DNA of 13,034 nucleotides from DASTSN01 sp035760665 (GTDB taxonomy: Bacteria; Bacteroidota; Bacteroidia; Chitinophagales; Chitinophagaceae): assembly GCA_035760665.1 (NCBI GenBank), contig DASTSN010000101.1, forward strand, positions 1 to 13,034, in the 5' to 3' direction. Positions 1 through 7,143 of this stretch are shown in pieces. The translations under genes were made by a program, and so were the position numbers. The stretch's first letter is position 1; each line of letters begins with the position of its first letter. Under the pieces are notes generated by a model. The model did no database searches. It worked only from the letters and a program-made list of their open reading frames with translations, and had not been told where the DNA came from.

Positions 1-290
1 ACCAGCAACTGATACAACCGGATATTCTTATTTACCTGCATGCGCCGGTTCAGAAACTTCAAACCAATATTAAAAAGCGCAATCGCTCTTACGAGCAAAA
101 TATACAGGATGAATATTTATTCAACCTGCAGGAAACCTACACACATTATATAAAACAACATAATATTAAAACGCTTTTTGTTGATGCCTCCAACGCAGAT
201 TTCCTGGGAAATGAGGCACACTTGCAAACCATTTTACAGGCATTGGAACAGGAATACGAAAACGGTCAGCATTATATTTCCCTGCCCTGA
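1..290 (+). CDS. Deoxynucleoside kinase, C-terminal part (5' end outside window)
   Basis: The window opens inside a reading frame whose codons start at base 3 and end with TGA at 288-290, giving the last 95 residues of a protein. The stretch beginning PDILIYLHAPVQKL, then KKRNRSYEQNI, then EYLFNLQETY matches the deoxyadenosine/deoxyguanosine kinase family (dNK): the beta-strand PDxxIYL, the arginine/lysine-rich LID loop that closes over ATP phosphates, and the helix after it. Family members phosphorylate deoxynucleosides in the cytoplasm for dNTP salvage. The P-loop and substrate-binding N-terminal half are not in the window, so substrate choice cannot be judged. The next gene starts 42 bases downstream on the same strand but has its own promoter-like box, so co-transcription is uncertain. 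Family call is fairly sure; exact substrate is not. Confidence 0.8.
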   Translation, partial: QQLIQPDILIYLHAPVQKLQTNIKKRNRSYEQNIQDEYLFNLQETYTHYIKQHNIKTLFVDASNADFLGNEAHLQTILQALEQEYENGQHYISLP

Positions 291-312
291 TTAACGAAAT
301 GAACCGCTGCAT

Positions 313-320
313 TACCTTTG
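313..320 (+). promoter_or_regulatory. Bacteroidota -7 promoter box (TACCTTTG) for the MFS gene
   Basis: TACCTTTG is a perfect match to the Bacteroidota primary-sigma -7 consensus TAnnTTTG. It lies after the stop of the kinase gene and 12 bases before the ATG at 333. No clear TTG -33 element is seen at the usual spacing. If used, transcription would start around 325-327, leaving a leader of under 10 bases. This also argues against the in-frame TTG at 318, which lies inside the box, as the translation start. Confidence 0.55.
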
Positions 321-332
321 CCCGGTTTTACT

Positions 333-1586
333 ATGCCATCCAACTACCTGCAATTTAGCGGCGATCCATTTGCCTCTGTACGCTTACCCGAATACAGAAG
401 TTTTATCATTGGCAGATTTTTGTTTTTCATGGGACTGCGCATGATGAGCACACTGGTGGGCTGGTGGATTTATGAGCTGACCAATGCTCCTTTCGCCATT
501 GGCCTGATAGGTTTGTCGGAAGTAGTGCCTGCAGTTTCCTTTGCCCTCTATGCCGGCCATGTCATAGACCTGAGCGAAAAACGGAAATTATTATTAACAG
601 GTATCGGCCTGTATTTTACCTGTGCATCCATCTTACTGTTTCTGTCAACGGCCTTTGTATCGGTTCATGTACACAATTTGCAAATTGCACTGGGTGTGTA
701 TGCCGTTATTTTTTGTACCGGCATCATCCGCGCATTTACCGGCCCAACCTTTAATGTGCTGGTGGCAAGTATTGTTCCAAAACATCATTTGCAAAATGCG
801 ATTACCTGGAGCCAGGGCACATGGCTATCCGCCTCTGTAACAGGCCATGCAGTAGGTGGATTTTTAATTGCCGGCTTTGGGAATACGGGCACACTGATTG
901 CGATTGTATCCCTGATGCTTTCATCCTGGCTGATTATGCTGCGCATACAAAAAAGGCCCCCCCTGAATGAACGCGGCGAAAAGAAAACCTGGGAAAGCGT
1001 TAAAGAAGGTCTGCGGTTTGTCTTAAAAACTAAAGAAGTGCTGGGTGCCATGTCGCTGGATTTGTTTGCCGTATTATTTGGCGGAGCGGTAGCAATGGTG
1101 CCTGTTTATGCAAGAGATATTTTAAAAGTAGGACCGCAGGGGTTTGGCTGGCTGAATGCCGCCTCTGATATCGGTTCCATTATTATTGTTATTACGCTCA
1201 CGCTTTTCCCCATGAAGCGGGCGCAGGGCCGAAAGCTACTGCTGGCTGTTGCCGGCTTTGGTATTTGTATTATCACGTTTGCTTTGTCGAAAATGTTTAT
1301 CCTGTCGTTTGCAGCGCTGATGGTCAGCGGCATGCTTGATGGCATCAGCGTAGTGGTGCGTGGCACGATTTTACAACTCAAAACCCCAGACGCCATCCGC
1401 GGCCGTGTGCTAAGCGTGAACTCCATGTTCATCAGTTCCAGTAATGAATTTGGCCAGTTTGAAAGCGGTGTGGCTGCTAAATTAATGGGTGTGGTTCCCT
1501 CTGTCATTTTTGGCGGCAGTATGACCTTACTGGTGGTAATATTTACCTGGCTAAAAGCGCCATCTTTACGTAAATTAGAGTATTAA
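333..1586 (+). CDS. MFS transporter, DHA3/EntS-type exporter
   Basis: This 417-residue protein is a polytopic membrane protein with about 12 hydrophobic segments. It carries a motif A-like loop near residues 75-85 (GHVIDLSEKRK), typical of the cytoplasmic loop between helices 2 and 3 in the major facilitator superfamily. Near the C-terminus, IRGRVLSVNSMF followed by SSNEFGQFESG is a signature of the MFS_3/DHA3 branch, which includes the enterobactin exporter EntS and drug exporters. It probably exports a small molecule across the inner membrane using the proton gradient; the substrate cannot be read from the sequence. The start was set at ATG 333 because a TTG 15 bases earlier sits in a -7 promoter box. 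An ATG at 299 is in another frame. Neighbours are a nucleoside kinase upstream and an MBL-fold hydrolase 63 bases downstream, with no obvious functional link. Confidence 0.88.
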   Translation: MPSNYLQFSGDPFASVRLPEYRSFIIGRFLFFMGLRMMSTLVGWWIYELTNAPFAIGLIGLSEVVPAVSFALYAGHVIDLSEKRKLLLTGIGLYFTCASILLFLSTAFVSVHVHNLQIALGVYAVIFCTGIIRAFTGPTFNVLVASIVPKHHLQNAITWSQGTWLSASVTGHAVGGFLIAGFGNTGTLIAIVSLMLSSWLIMLRIQKRPPLNERGEKKTWESVKEGLRFVLKTKEVLGAMSLDLFAVLFGGAVAMVPVYARDILKVGPQGFGWLNAASDIGSIIIVITLTLFPMKRAQGRKLLLAVAGFGICIITFALSKMFILSFAALMVSGMLDGISVVVRGTILQLKTPDAIRGRVLSVNSMFISSSNEFGQFESGVAAKLMGVVPSVIFGGSMTLLVVIFTWLKAPSLRKLEY

Positions 1587-1649
1587 ACATTTTGTCATTT
1601 CGGATGTTTATTGATGGATTTGATATTATTCATCCCTTAATCTACAAGT

Positions 1650-2546
1650 ATGCAACGCCGTGATTTTATCCGCTCCTCAGCTTTTCTTACCGGGGCATTG
1701 ACAGTTGGACAACAAAAATTATTTGCTATGCTTACAGAAGATCCCTGGAAAATAACGATGCTGCGCAACGATATTGGTGTGTTTACTGAACGGGGCGGCA
1801 CGATTGCCTTCCTGTTATCCAAGCAGGGAATCGTAGTGGTTGATGCCGAATTTCCTGAACAATCGCAACACCTGATTACCGAGCTGAAAAAAAGGAGCGA
1901 CCAGCCGTTTCAGTTACTGATCAACACTCATCACCACGGTGACCATACAGCGGGAAATATTTCATTCAAGGGAATTGTAGGGCACGTGCTGGCGCATGAA
2001 AACTCTTTGAAAAATCAGCAAACTGTAGCGATGGCACAAAAAACAGAAGACAAGCAATTGTACCCCGATCAAACATTTACAGATACCTGGTGCGAAAAAA
2101 CGGATAAAGAAAACATTTGCCTCTATTATTTCGGGGCCGGCCACACCAATGGTGATGCGATCATACATTTTCAGCATGCCAATATTGTGCACATGGGCGA
2201 CCTGGTCTTCAACAGACGCCATCCTTTTGTTGACCGGAGCGCTGGCGCCAATATGAAAAGCTGGATCAACGTACTGGATACCGCCGTAAATAAATTTGAT
2301 AAAAAAACTGTTTATGTTTTCGGTCATGCCGGGGATAATTATCCTGTGACCGGGAAAGCAGATGATCTGAAAGCTTTTGCCGAATACCTGGATAAAATTT
2401 TGCAATTCACCGAAAGCGAAATAAAGGCAGGTAAAACAAAAGAGGAATTTTTAAAAACCACCGTTTTGCCCTTTACCACCGAATGGAAGGGCGAAGGGTT
2501 GGAAAGACCCCTGCAGGCTGCCTACGAGGAACTGACAGCCCGGTAA
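1650..2546 (+). CDS. Secreted metallo-beta-lactamase-fold metallo-hydrolase
   Basis: The 298-residue protein begins MQRRDFIRSSAFLTG, a twin-arginine (Tat)-like signal with an RRDFI core and hydrophobic stretch to about residue 26, suggesting export in folded, metal-loaded form. The MBL fold is shown by the motif HHHGDH at 94-99 (H94, H96, D98, H99), AGHTNGD with H165, HMGD with D184, and GHAGD with H226. These provide all the ligands for a two-zinc site. The DH pair with no cysteine ligand resembles subclass B3 and general MBL hydrolases, not B1 lactamases. The overall sequence looks like the generic MBL-fold hydrolase group of Bacteroidota; the substrate is unknown and antibiotic hydrolysis should not be assumed. 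The gene is followed by a hairpin terminator. It may be cotranscribed with the MFS gene, since no terminator or good -7 box was seen in the 63-base gap between them. Confidence 0.87.
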   Translation: MQRRDFIRSSAFLTGALTVGQQKLFAMLTEDPWKITMLRNDIGVFTERGGTIAFLLSKQGIVVVDAEFPEQSQHLITELKKRSDQPFQLLINTHHHGDHTAGNISFKGIVGHVLAHENSLKNQQTVAMAQKTEDKQLYPDQTFTDTWCEKTDKENICLYYFGAGHTNGDAIIHFQHANIVHMGDLVFNRRHPFVDRSAGANMKSWINVLDTAVNKFDKKTVYVFGHAGDNYPVTGKADDLKAFAEYLDKILQFTESEIKAGKTKEEFLKTTVLPFTTEWKGEGLERPLQAAYEELTAR

Positions 2547-2589
2547 TAATGATGTTTTAAAAACAATCAGCTACAAGTGTATGATATAG

Positions 2590-2612
2590 CCGCTTCGGTG
2601 AAGCGGTTTTTT
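2590..2612 (+). terminator. Intrinsic terminator after the MBL-fold gene
   Basis: CCGCTTC (2590-2596) pairs perfectly with GAAGCGG (2600-2606) around a 3-base loop and is followed by six T on the + strand. On the minus strand the hairpin is followed by a mixed sequence, so it should act mainly on the + strand transcript. It lies 44 bases after the MBL stop codon. Confidence 0.75.
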
Positions 2613-2638
2613 AAACCATTTTAAAAATCCAGAATTAA

Positions 2639-3124
2639 CTATTTGCCGGGGAAAGCCATTTTTTCCAGCACATAAAAAGTTATTGGGCAAAAACTGGAAT
2701 TTTTGAGGGTCAACAGCTTTCGTTTTACCAGCACGTCTTCATCCGTATAAGGAAAGCGTCTGCAATCTGAGGGCCGTTGTTCGTAAATGCTGCAATGGTT
2801 ATCGGCTCCCAAAAAAGGGCAGGGTTTGGCATTGACCACAAAATCCCCCTCTTCATCCACCACGAGGTATTGTTCTATCAATTCGCTTTCCCGCATTTTC
2901 AGGTACTTGCTGATCCGCTTAATGTCCGGTGTTTTAAAACGCGGCGAGTAATTTTTACAGCAATTGGCGCATTGCAGGCAATCAATTTTCTCAAAAGCTT
3001 CTTCGTGCAGGGCCGGTAATTGCTTCAACACTTTGTTTTTATCAGCCCTTTCAAGAAACTGCCGGTATTGCTTTTGGTGATCGGCCGATTTTTTTTCCCA
3101 GTTGTGCAGGATATCTTGTGCCAT
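2639..3124 (-). CDS. YkgJ-family cysteine cluster protein
   Basis: The 161-residue protein has the family hallmark C49-x2-C52-x2-C55-C56 (CLQCANCC) and further cysteines at 102 (KPCPFLG), 111, 121 (RPSDCRRFPY) and 146 (FCPI). This matches the YkgJ/CxxCxxCC family (Pfam PF03692), which includes the flagellin lysine N-methylase FliB. Members are thought to bind zinc or an iron-sulfur cluster; the biochemical role of most is unknown. The N-terminal 40 residues are charged and helical. No signal peptide or membrane segment is seen, so it is probably cytoplasmic. The ATG at 3124 was chosen over an upstream ATG at 3199 because a perfect -7 box on the minus strand lies only 4 bases before it, so the upstream codons would not be transcribed from that promoter. 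It is divergent from gcvP. Confidence 0.85.
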   Translation of the reverse strand: MAQDILHNWEKKSADHQKQYRQFLERADKNKVLKQLPALHEEAFEKIDCLQCANCCKNYSPRFKTPDIKRISKYLKMRESELIEQYLVVDEEGDFVVNAKPCPFLGADNHCSIYEQRPSDCRRFPYTDEDVLVKRKLLTLKNSSFCPITFYVLEKMAFPGK

Positions 3125-3128
3125 TGCA

Positions 3129-3136
3129 CAAAGATA
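3129..3136 (-). promoter_or_regulatory. -7 promoter box (TATCTTTG) for the YkgJ-family gene
   Basis: Read on the minus strand, TATCTTTG matches TAnnTTTG exactly and ends 4 bases before the ATG at 3124. A start site at the usual distance from the box would fall on or next to the A of the ATG, giving a leaderless mRNA. No clear TTG -33 element was found. Confidence 0.5.
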
Positions 3137-3239
3137 GGCCACTTTGCTGTGGCGAGACTGGACTAACCAGCGCTGGCTTACGGCAAATCCCTTGTTCAAA
3201 AACTCATTTCACCGCTTATCCACCGGCTTAAACATTACA

Positions 3240-3255
3240 GCGGCTGATCTGCCGC
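3240..3255. repeat. Short inverted repeat GCGGC-N6-GCCGC upstream of gcvP
   Basis: GCGGC at 3240-3244 is mirrored by GCCGC at 3251-3255 with a 6-base spacer. It lies just upstream of the presumed -7 box at 3263, in the region where RNA polymerase would contact the spacer and the -33 element. It could be an operator for a dimeric regulator. Five base pairs is short and chance occurrence is possible. Confidence 0.3.
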
Positions 3256-3262
3256 CAACCCT

Positions 3263-3270
3263 TAATTTTG
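3263..3270 (+). promoter_or_regulatory. -7 promoter box (TAATTTTG) for gcvP
   Basis: TAATTTTG fits TAnnTTTG and lies in the intergenic region upstream of gcvP. A start site near 3276 would give a leader of about 30 bases to the ATG at 3306, or under 20 to the ATG at 3294. No TTG element is seen 19-20 bases upstream; a small inverted repeat occupies that place instead. Confidence 0.45.
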
Positions 3271-3305
3271 CAGCCGTCTCTCCTCAAACTTTAATGAAGC
3301 AACAC

Positions 3306-6194
3306 ATGAGTTTATTCGAAGATCAGCAACATGAATTTACAGGCCGTCATATCGGACCCCGTGAAACAGATACAGCACTGATGTTACAGAGTATTGGTGT
3401 TCCATCACTGGATGCGTTAATTGACAAGACTGTTCCCGCATCAATCAGAATGACCCGGCCGCTGAACCTGCCGGTTGCCATGAGTGAATATGAATACCTG
3501 CAGCACATTAAAGATATTTCACTGGAAAACAAGGTATTCAAAAACTACATTGGGCAGGGTTACTATGACTGCATTACCCCTGCTGTGATCTTGCGCAACA
3601 TTTTTGAAAACCCGGGATGGTATACCCAATACACACCCTACCAGGCCGAGATCTCCCAGGGGCGGCTGGAAAGCCTGCTCAATTTCCAAACAATGGTGAG
3701 TGACCTGACAGCATTGCCTATTGCCAACGCTTCACTGCTGGATGAAGCAACAGCTGCTGCTGAAGCCATGACCATGTTCTTTAACACTTGCAATAAAGAT
3801 CACGAACACATAACCCGCCCTAAGTTTTTTGTTGATGAAGAAACATTCCCGCAAACACTCGATGTGCTATATACCCGGGCAAAACCAATAGGTGTTGAAA
3901 TCGTTACGGGCTCCTATCTGCATACCCGGCTGGATGATACATATTTTGGCGCTCTTGTTCAATATCCCAACAACAAAGGCAGTATTGAAGATTACAGGAA
4001 TTTTATTGCCGATGTGCACAATTCCGGCGCATACGTAGCAATGGCGACCGATTTATTAGCCTTAACGCTGCTGATACCACCCGGTGACCTTGGTGCAGAT
4101 GTAGCGCTTGGTTCCGCTCAGCGCTTTGGCGTACCGCTTGGCTATGGCGGGCCGCATGCTGCTTTTTTTGCAGCAAAAGATGATTTTAAACGAAACATGC
4201 CCGGCCGCATAATCGGCGTGAGTGTGGATGCAGAAGGTAACCGTGCATTGCGGATGGCGTTACAAACAAGAGAACAACACATCAAGCGGGAAAAAGCAAC
4301 TTCCAATATTTGTACCGCGCAGGCATTACTCGCCAACATGGCTGCTATGTATGCCGTCTATCATGGTCCGGAAGGCTTAAAAAAAATTGCCCGCCGGGTG
4401 GCTTTACTGACCCAGATTTTAGCACAGGCCGTGACAGAACGGGGATACGAACTGGTTTCACAAAACTTTTTTGATACCATCACAGTAAAAGTACCCTCGG
4501 GCATTTCGGCAATTCGGGAAAAAGCTTTACAACAACAACTCAACCTGCGGTACCCCGATGATCACCACATTGGCATATCGCTGGATGAAACGACTTCCGC
4601 CGCCGATCTTTTTGACCTGATCAATTGTTTTGAAAACGATCAGGCGCCGGTAGCCTTTACTCTCGATGAAGACGAAACACTCTATCACTTGCCAGCAGGC
4701 CTGCAGCGGGGTAGTTCATTTCTTCAGCATCCTGTATTCAACACGCACCACAGCGAAAGCCAGATGATGCGATATATAAAATTCCTGGAAAACAAAGACC
4801 TTTCTCTGAATACGTCCATGATATCGCTTGGCAGCTGCACTATGAAACTGAATGCAGCCGCTGAAATGATACCGCTGAGTTGGAGTCATTGGAGTAAAAT
4901 ACATCCGTTTGCCCCGGCAAACCAGACGGCAGGTTACCAGCAAATGATTGACAGGTTATCGGCCTACTTATGTGAAATAACAGCCCTGGATGTTTGCAGT
5001 TTACAACCCAACAGTGGCGCGCAGGGTGAATATGCAGGGTTACTGACAATCCGCAGGTTTCATGAAGCTAACGGCGAAGCACATCGTAAAGTAATGCTGA
5101 TACCGGTTTCGGCACATGGCACCAATCCTGCCAGTGCTGTGATGGCAGGCATGAAGGTGGTTATTGTCAAGGCACTTGAAAATGGCTACATTGACGTGGA
5201 AGACCTGAAGGCAAAAGCCGCGCAATACAGTCACGAGCTGGCCGGTATTATGATCACATACCCCAGCACCTATGGTATATACGAAGAGACAATCAAAGAC
5301 ATCTCTGGCATTGTACACCAGCACGGAGGACAGGTATACATGGACGGTGCGAATATGAATGCACAGGTGGGACTAACCGCACCCGGCCTTATCGGTGCCG
5401 ATGTATGCCATTTAAACCTGCATAAAACATTTGCGATACCGCATGGAGGTGGCGGACCGGGTATGGGGCCTATTTGCGCCAAAGCACATTTGGCAAAATT
5501 TTTACCCGGCCACGGGATGCTGCAGGATGCTTTCGGCTCCACACATCACGCTGTCAGCGCTGCCCCCTTCGGCAGTGCCAGTATCCTGCTAATTTCCTAT
5601 GGATATATTAGAATGCTGGGAGCAGAAGCTGTTAAAAAAGCTACCGAATATGCGATCCTGAATGCAAATTACATGCGGGCAAGATTGCAGCATGAATTTG
5701 ATATTCTTTACACTAATAACAATGGTGAATGCGCCCATGAATTCATAGTGGACCTGCGCCCCTTTAAAAAATCCGCGGAAGTGGAAGCCGAAGATGTTGC
5801 AAAGCGACTGATGGACTACGGCTTTCATGCGCCAACCATGAGTTTCCCGGTTCCAGGAACCATTATGATTGAGCCCACAGAAAGCGAAGACAAAGCAGAG
5901 CTGGACCGTTTCTGTGACGCACTACTTAGTATCCGTGAGGAAATCAGGGCAATTGAAGAAGGTACAATGGACAAAAAAGATAACCCGCTGAAGAATGCAC
6001 CGCACACACAATCGGCCGTTATCAACAGCCAATGGAATCATCCATACACAAGAGAACAAGCTGCGTTTCCGCTTGCACACATAAAACAAAATAAATTCTG
6101 GCCATCTGTGGCACGAGTGAACAATACCTATGGGGACCGTAACCTGGTTTGCACCTGCGAACCGGTTGAGAGTTACCTGGAAGCCGAAGCGTAA
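3306..6194 (+). CDS. gcvP: Glycine dehydrogenase (decarboxylating), P-protein of the glycine cleavage system
   Basis: The P-protein uses pyridoxal phosphate to decarboxylate glycine and passes the aminomethyl group to the lipoyl arm of the H-protein, feeding one-carbon units to folate. At 962 residues this is the long, single-chain form in which both halves (GcvPA and GcvPB in other bacteria) are fused. The N-terminus MSLFEDQQHEFTGRHIGP is typical. The second half has GSCTMKLNAAAEM (from residue 509), LQPNSGAQGEYAG, HGTNPASA, YMDGANMNAQVGLT and NLHKTFAIPHGGGGPGMGP. Lysine 707 in HKTF is the expected cofactor lysine, close to K706 of the E. coli enzyme. The ending DRNLVCTCEPVESY is also typical. 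An ATG at 3294 (MKQHMS) is a possible alternative start; the frame stays open back to 3144, but that part is unlike the family and runs across the promoter. gcvT and gcvH are not in this window, so the system is dispersed. Confidence 0.97.
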   Translation: MSLFEDQQHEFTGRHIGPRETDTALMLQSIGVPSLDALIDKTVPASIRMTRPLNLPVAMSEYEYLQHIKDISLENKVFKNYIGQGYYDCITPAVILRNIFENPGWYTQYTPYQAEISQGRLESLLNFQTMVSDLTALPIANASLLDEATAAAEAMTMFFNTCNKDHEHITRPKFFVDEETFPQTLDVLYTRAKPIGVEIVTGSYLHTRLDDTYFGALVQYPNNKGSIEDYRNFIADVHNSGAYVAMATDLLALTLLIPPGDLGADVALGSAQRFGVPLGYGGPHAAFFAAKDDFKRNMPGRIIGVSVDAEGNRALRMALQTREQHIKREKATSNICTAQALLANMAAMYAVYHGPEGLKKIARRVALLTQILAQAVTERGYELVSQNFFDTITVKVPSGISAIREKALQQQLNLRYPDDHHIGISLDETTSAADLFDLINCFENDQAPVAFTLDEDETLYHLPAGLQRGSSFLQHPVFNTHHSESQMMRYIKFLENKDLSLNTSMISLGSCTMKLNAAAEMIPLSWSHWSKIHPFAPANQTAGYQQMIDRLSAYLCEITALDVCSLQPNSGAQGEYAGLLTIRRFHEANGEAHRKVMLIPVSAHGTNPASAVMAGMKVVIVKALENGYIDVEDLKAKAAQYSHELAGIMITYPSTYGIYEETIKDISGIVHQHGGQVYMDGANMNAQVGLTAPGLIGADVCHLNLHKTFAIPHGGGGPGMGPICAKAHLAKFLPGHGMLQDAFGSTHHAVSAAPFGSASILLISYGYIRMLGAEAVKKATEYAILNANYMRARLQHEFDILYTNNNGECAHEFIVDLRPFKKSAEVEAEDVAKRLMDYGFHAPTMSFPVPGTIMIEPTESEDKAELDRFCDALLSIREEIRAIEEGTMDKKDNPLKNAPHTQSAVINSQWNHPYTREQAAFPLAHIKQNKFWPSVARVNNTYGDRNLVCTCEPVESYLEAEA

Positions 6195-6211
6195 GAGCTG
6201 ACTTATATTGC

Positions 6212-6252
6212 AAAACCCCGGTTAAACAAATGTATTTAACCGGGGTTTTTTG
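6212..6252 (+). terminator. Intrinsic terminator after gcvP
   Basis: A perfect 15-bp stem (AAAACCCCGGTTAAA at 6212-6226 with its complement at 6235-6249) encloses an 8-base loop. The 3' arm runs into a T tract, 17 bases after the gcvP stop. The A-rich 5' side would make it partly active in the other direction too, but no minus-strand gene needs it. Confidence 0.88.
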
Positions 6253-6289
6253 TCATGGCAAAAATCAATAATTTTTGTGACCCCCATCA

Positions 6290-6320
6290 TTGATGTAGCA
6301 TTCATTGCAGCAGACCTTTG
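6290..6320 (+). promoter_or_regulatory. Probable promoter of the peroxiredoxin gene (TTG-N20-GACCTTTG)
   Basis: TTG at 6290-6292 and GACCTTTG at 6313-6320 are separated by 20 bases, close to the usual spacing of the Bacteroidota -33 and -7 elements. The -7 box differs from TAnnTTTG only at its first base. Predicted transcription start is about 6325, giving a leader of about 30 bases that is A/T-rich. Confidence 0.45.
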
Positions 6321-6355
6321 AAAAGAAAACAATTATTTATACTAAAAATAAGTTT

Positions 6356-7063
6356 ATGCTACAAGATACGATCTCCCCGGCTATAATACTGCCACGCATT
6401 GGCGATAAAGCACCTTCCTTTACAGCGGTCACAACACAAGGTCCGGTTCATTTCCCCGAAGACTATAAAGGCAAATGGATCATCCTGTTCAGTCATCCTG
6501 CAGACTTTACACCGGTCTGTACATCGGAATTTATGACGTTTGCCAATATGGAAAACGAGTTTAAAAAACTGAATACACAACTTATAGGACTAAGTGTGGA
6601 TGGCTTGTACAGCCATATTGCCTGGCTGCGCACCATTAAGGAAAAAATCGAATTCCGTGGAATGAAGAATATCGAGGTGAATTTCCCGCTGATAGAAGAC
6701 ATTACAATGGAGGTAGCAAAAAAATACGGAATGATACAACCCGGCGAAAGCAACACCAAGGCTGTCCGCGCTGTATTTTTCATTGATCCCAAAGGGGTGA
6801 TCCGTGCCATGATCTATTATCCCCTGTCCCTGGGAAGAAATTTCAGGGAATTAAAACGGGTATTAATCGGATTGCAAACTGCCGACAAGCACGCTGTGGC
6901 ATTACCAGCTGACTGGCAACCCGGCGAAGACGTGATTGTCCCTACGGCAGATTCCTGCGGCGTGGCAAAAGAGCGTATGACCGGAAAACAGGAAGGCCTG
7001 TATTGTAAAGACTGGTTCTTCTGTATGAAACCATTACCAAAAGAAGAACTGGAGTTGGCCTGA
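6356..7063 (+). CDS. Peroxiredoxin, Prx6/archaeal-type subfamily
   Basis: This 235-residue thiol peroxidase reduces hydrogen peroxide and organic peroxides in the cytoplasm. The thioredoxin-like AhpC/TSA domain covers roughly residues 12-150, with the active site FSHPADFTPVCTSEF: C55 is the peroxidatic cysteine, and the prolines and threonine before it form the conserved PxxxT/SxxC pocket. The C-terminal region (about 155-225) is the 1-cysPrx_C extension of the Prx6 group. Unlike plain 1-Cys enzymes it has C201, C217 and C223, with C217 and C223 in YCKDWFFC. That spacing of six equals the resolving pair of the archaeal enzyme from Aeropyrum pernix (C207/C213), so a disulfide-based cycle is likely. 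ATG 6356 was chosen; the frame can begin at TTG 6305, but that codon lies upstream of the presumed -7 box. The gene stands alone between two terminators. Confidence 0.93.
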   Translation: MLQDTISPAIILPRIGDKAPSFTAVTTQGPVHFPEDYKGKWIILFSHPADFTPVCTSEFMTFANMENEFKKLNTQLIGLSVDGLYSHIAWLRTIKEKIEFRGMKNIEVNFPLIEDITMEVAKKYGMIQPGESNTKAVRAVFFIDPKGVIRAMIYYPLSLGRNFRELKRVLIGLQTADKHAVALPADWQPGEDVIVPTADSCGVAKERMTGKQEGLYCKDWFFCMKPLPKEELELA

Positions 7064-7080
7064 TAAAAGCGAAATATAAT

Positions 7081-7115
7081 AACGAAAAGTCCCGCCAGTT
7101 GCGGGACTTTTCGTT
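7081..7115. terminator. Symmetric (two-way) terminator between peroxiredoxin and M1 peptidase genes
   Basis: AACGAAAAGTCCCGC (7081-7095) is perfectly complementary to 7101-7115 around the 5-base loop CAGTT. The GC-rich core is flanked by A-rich and T-rich arms, so U-rich 3' ends form in both directions. It sits between the stop codons of two convergent genes (7063 and 7144) and can serve both. Confidence 0.85.
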
Positions 7116-7143
7116 TAGAAATACATGCCAGTACCCAACAAGT

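Noticed and set aside
1650..2546. Antibiotic resistance beta-lactamase
   Set aside because: The zinc motifs are shared by many MBL-fold hydrolases, and nothing in the sequence read here points specifically to a lactamase; kept only as a question for testing.
3144..3305. N-terminal extension of gcvP by 54 residues
   Set aside because: The frame is open back to 3144, but the extra residues are unlike any P-protein start, the family-typical MSLF...HIGP begins at 3306, and the extension runs across the likely promoter box at 3263-3270.
3125..3305. Glycine riboswitch upstream of gcvP
   Set aside because: The leader from the probable start site is only about 30 bases and the region shows no paired aptamer-like helices, only a 5-bp inverted repeat.
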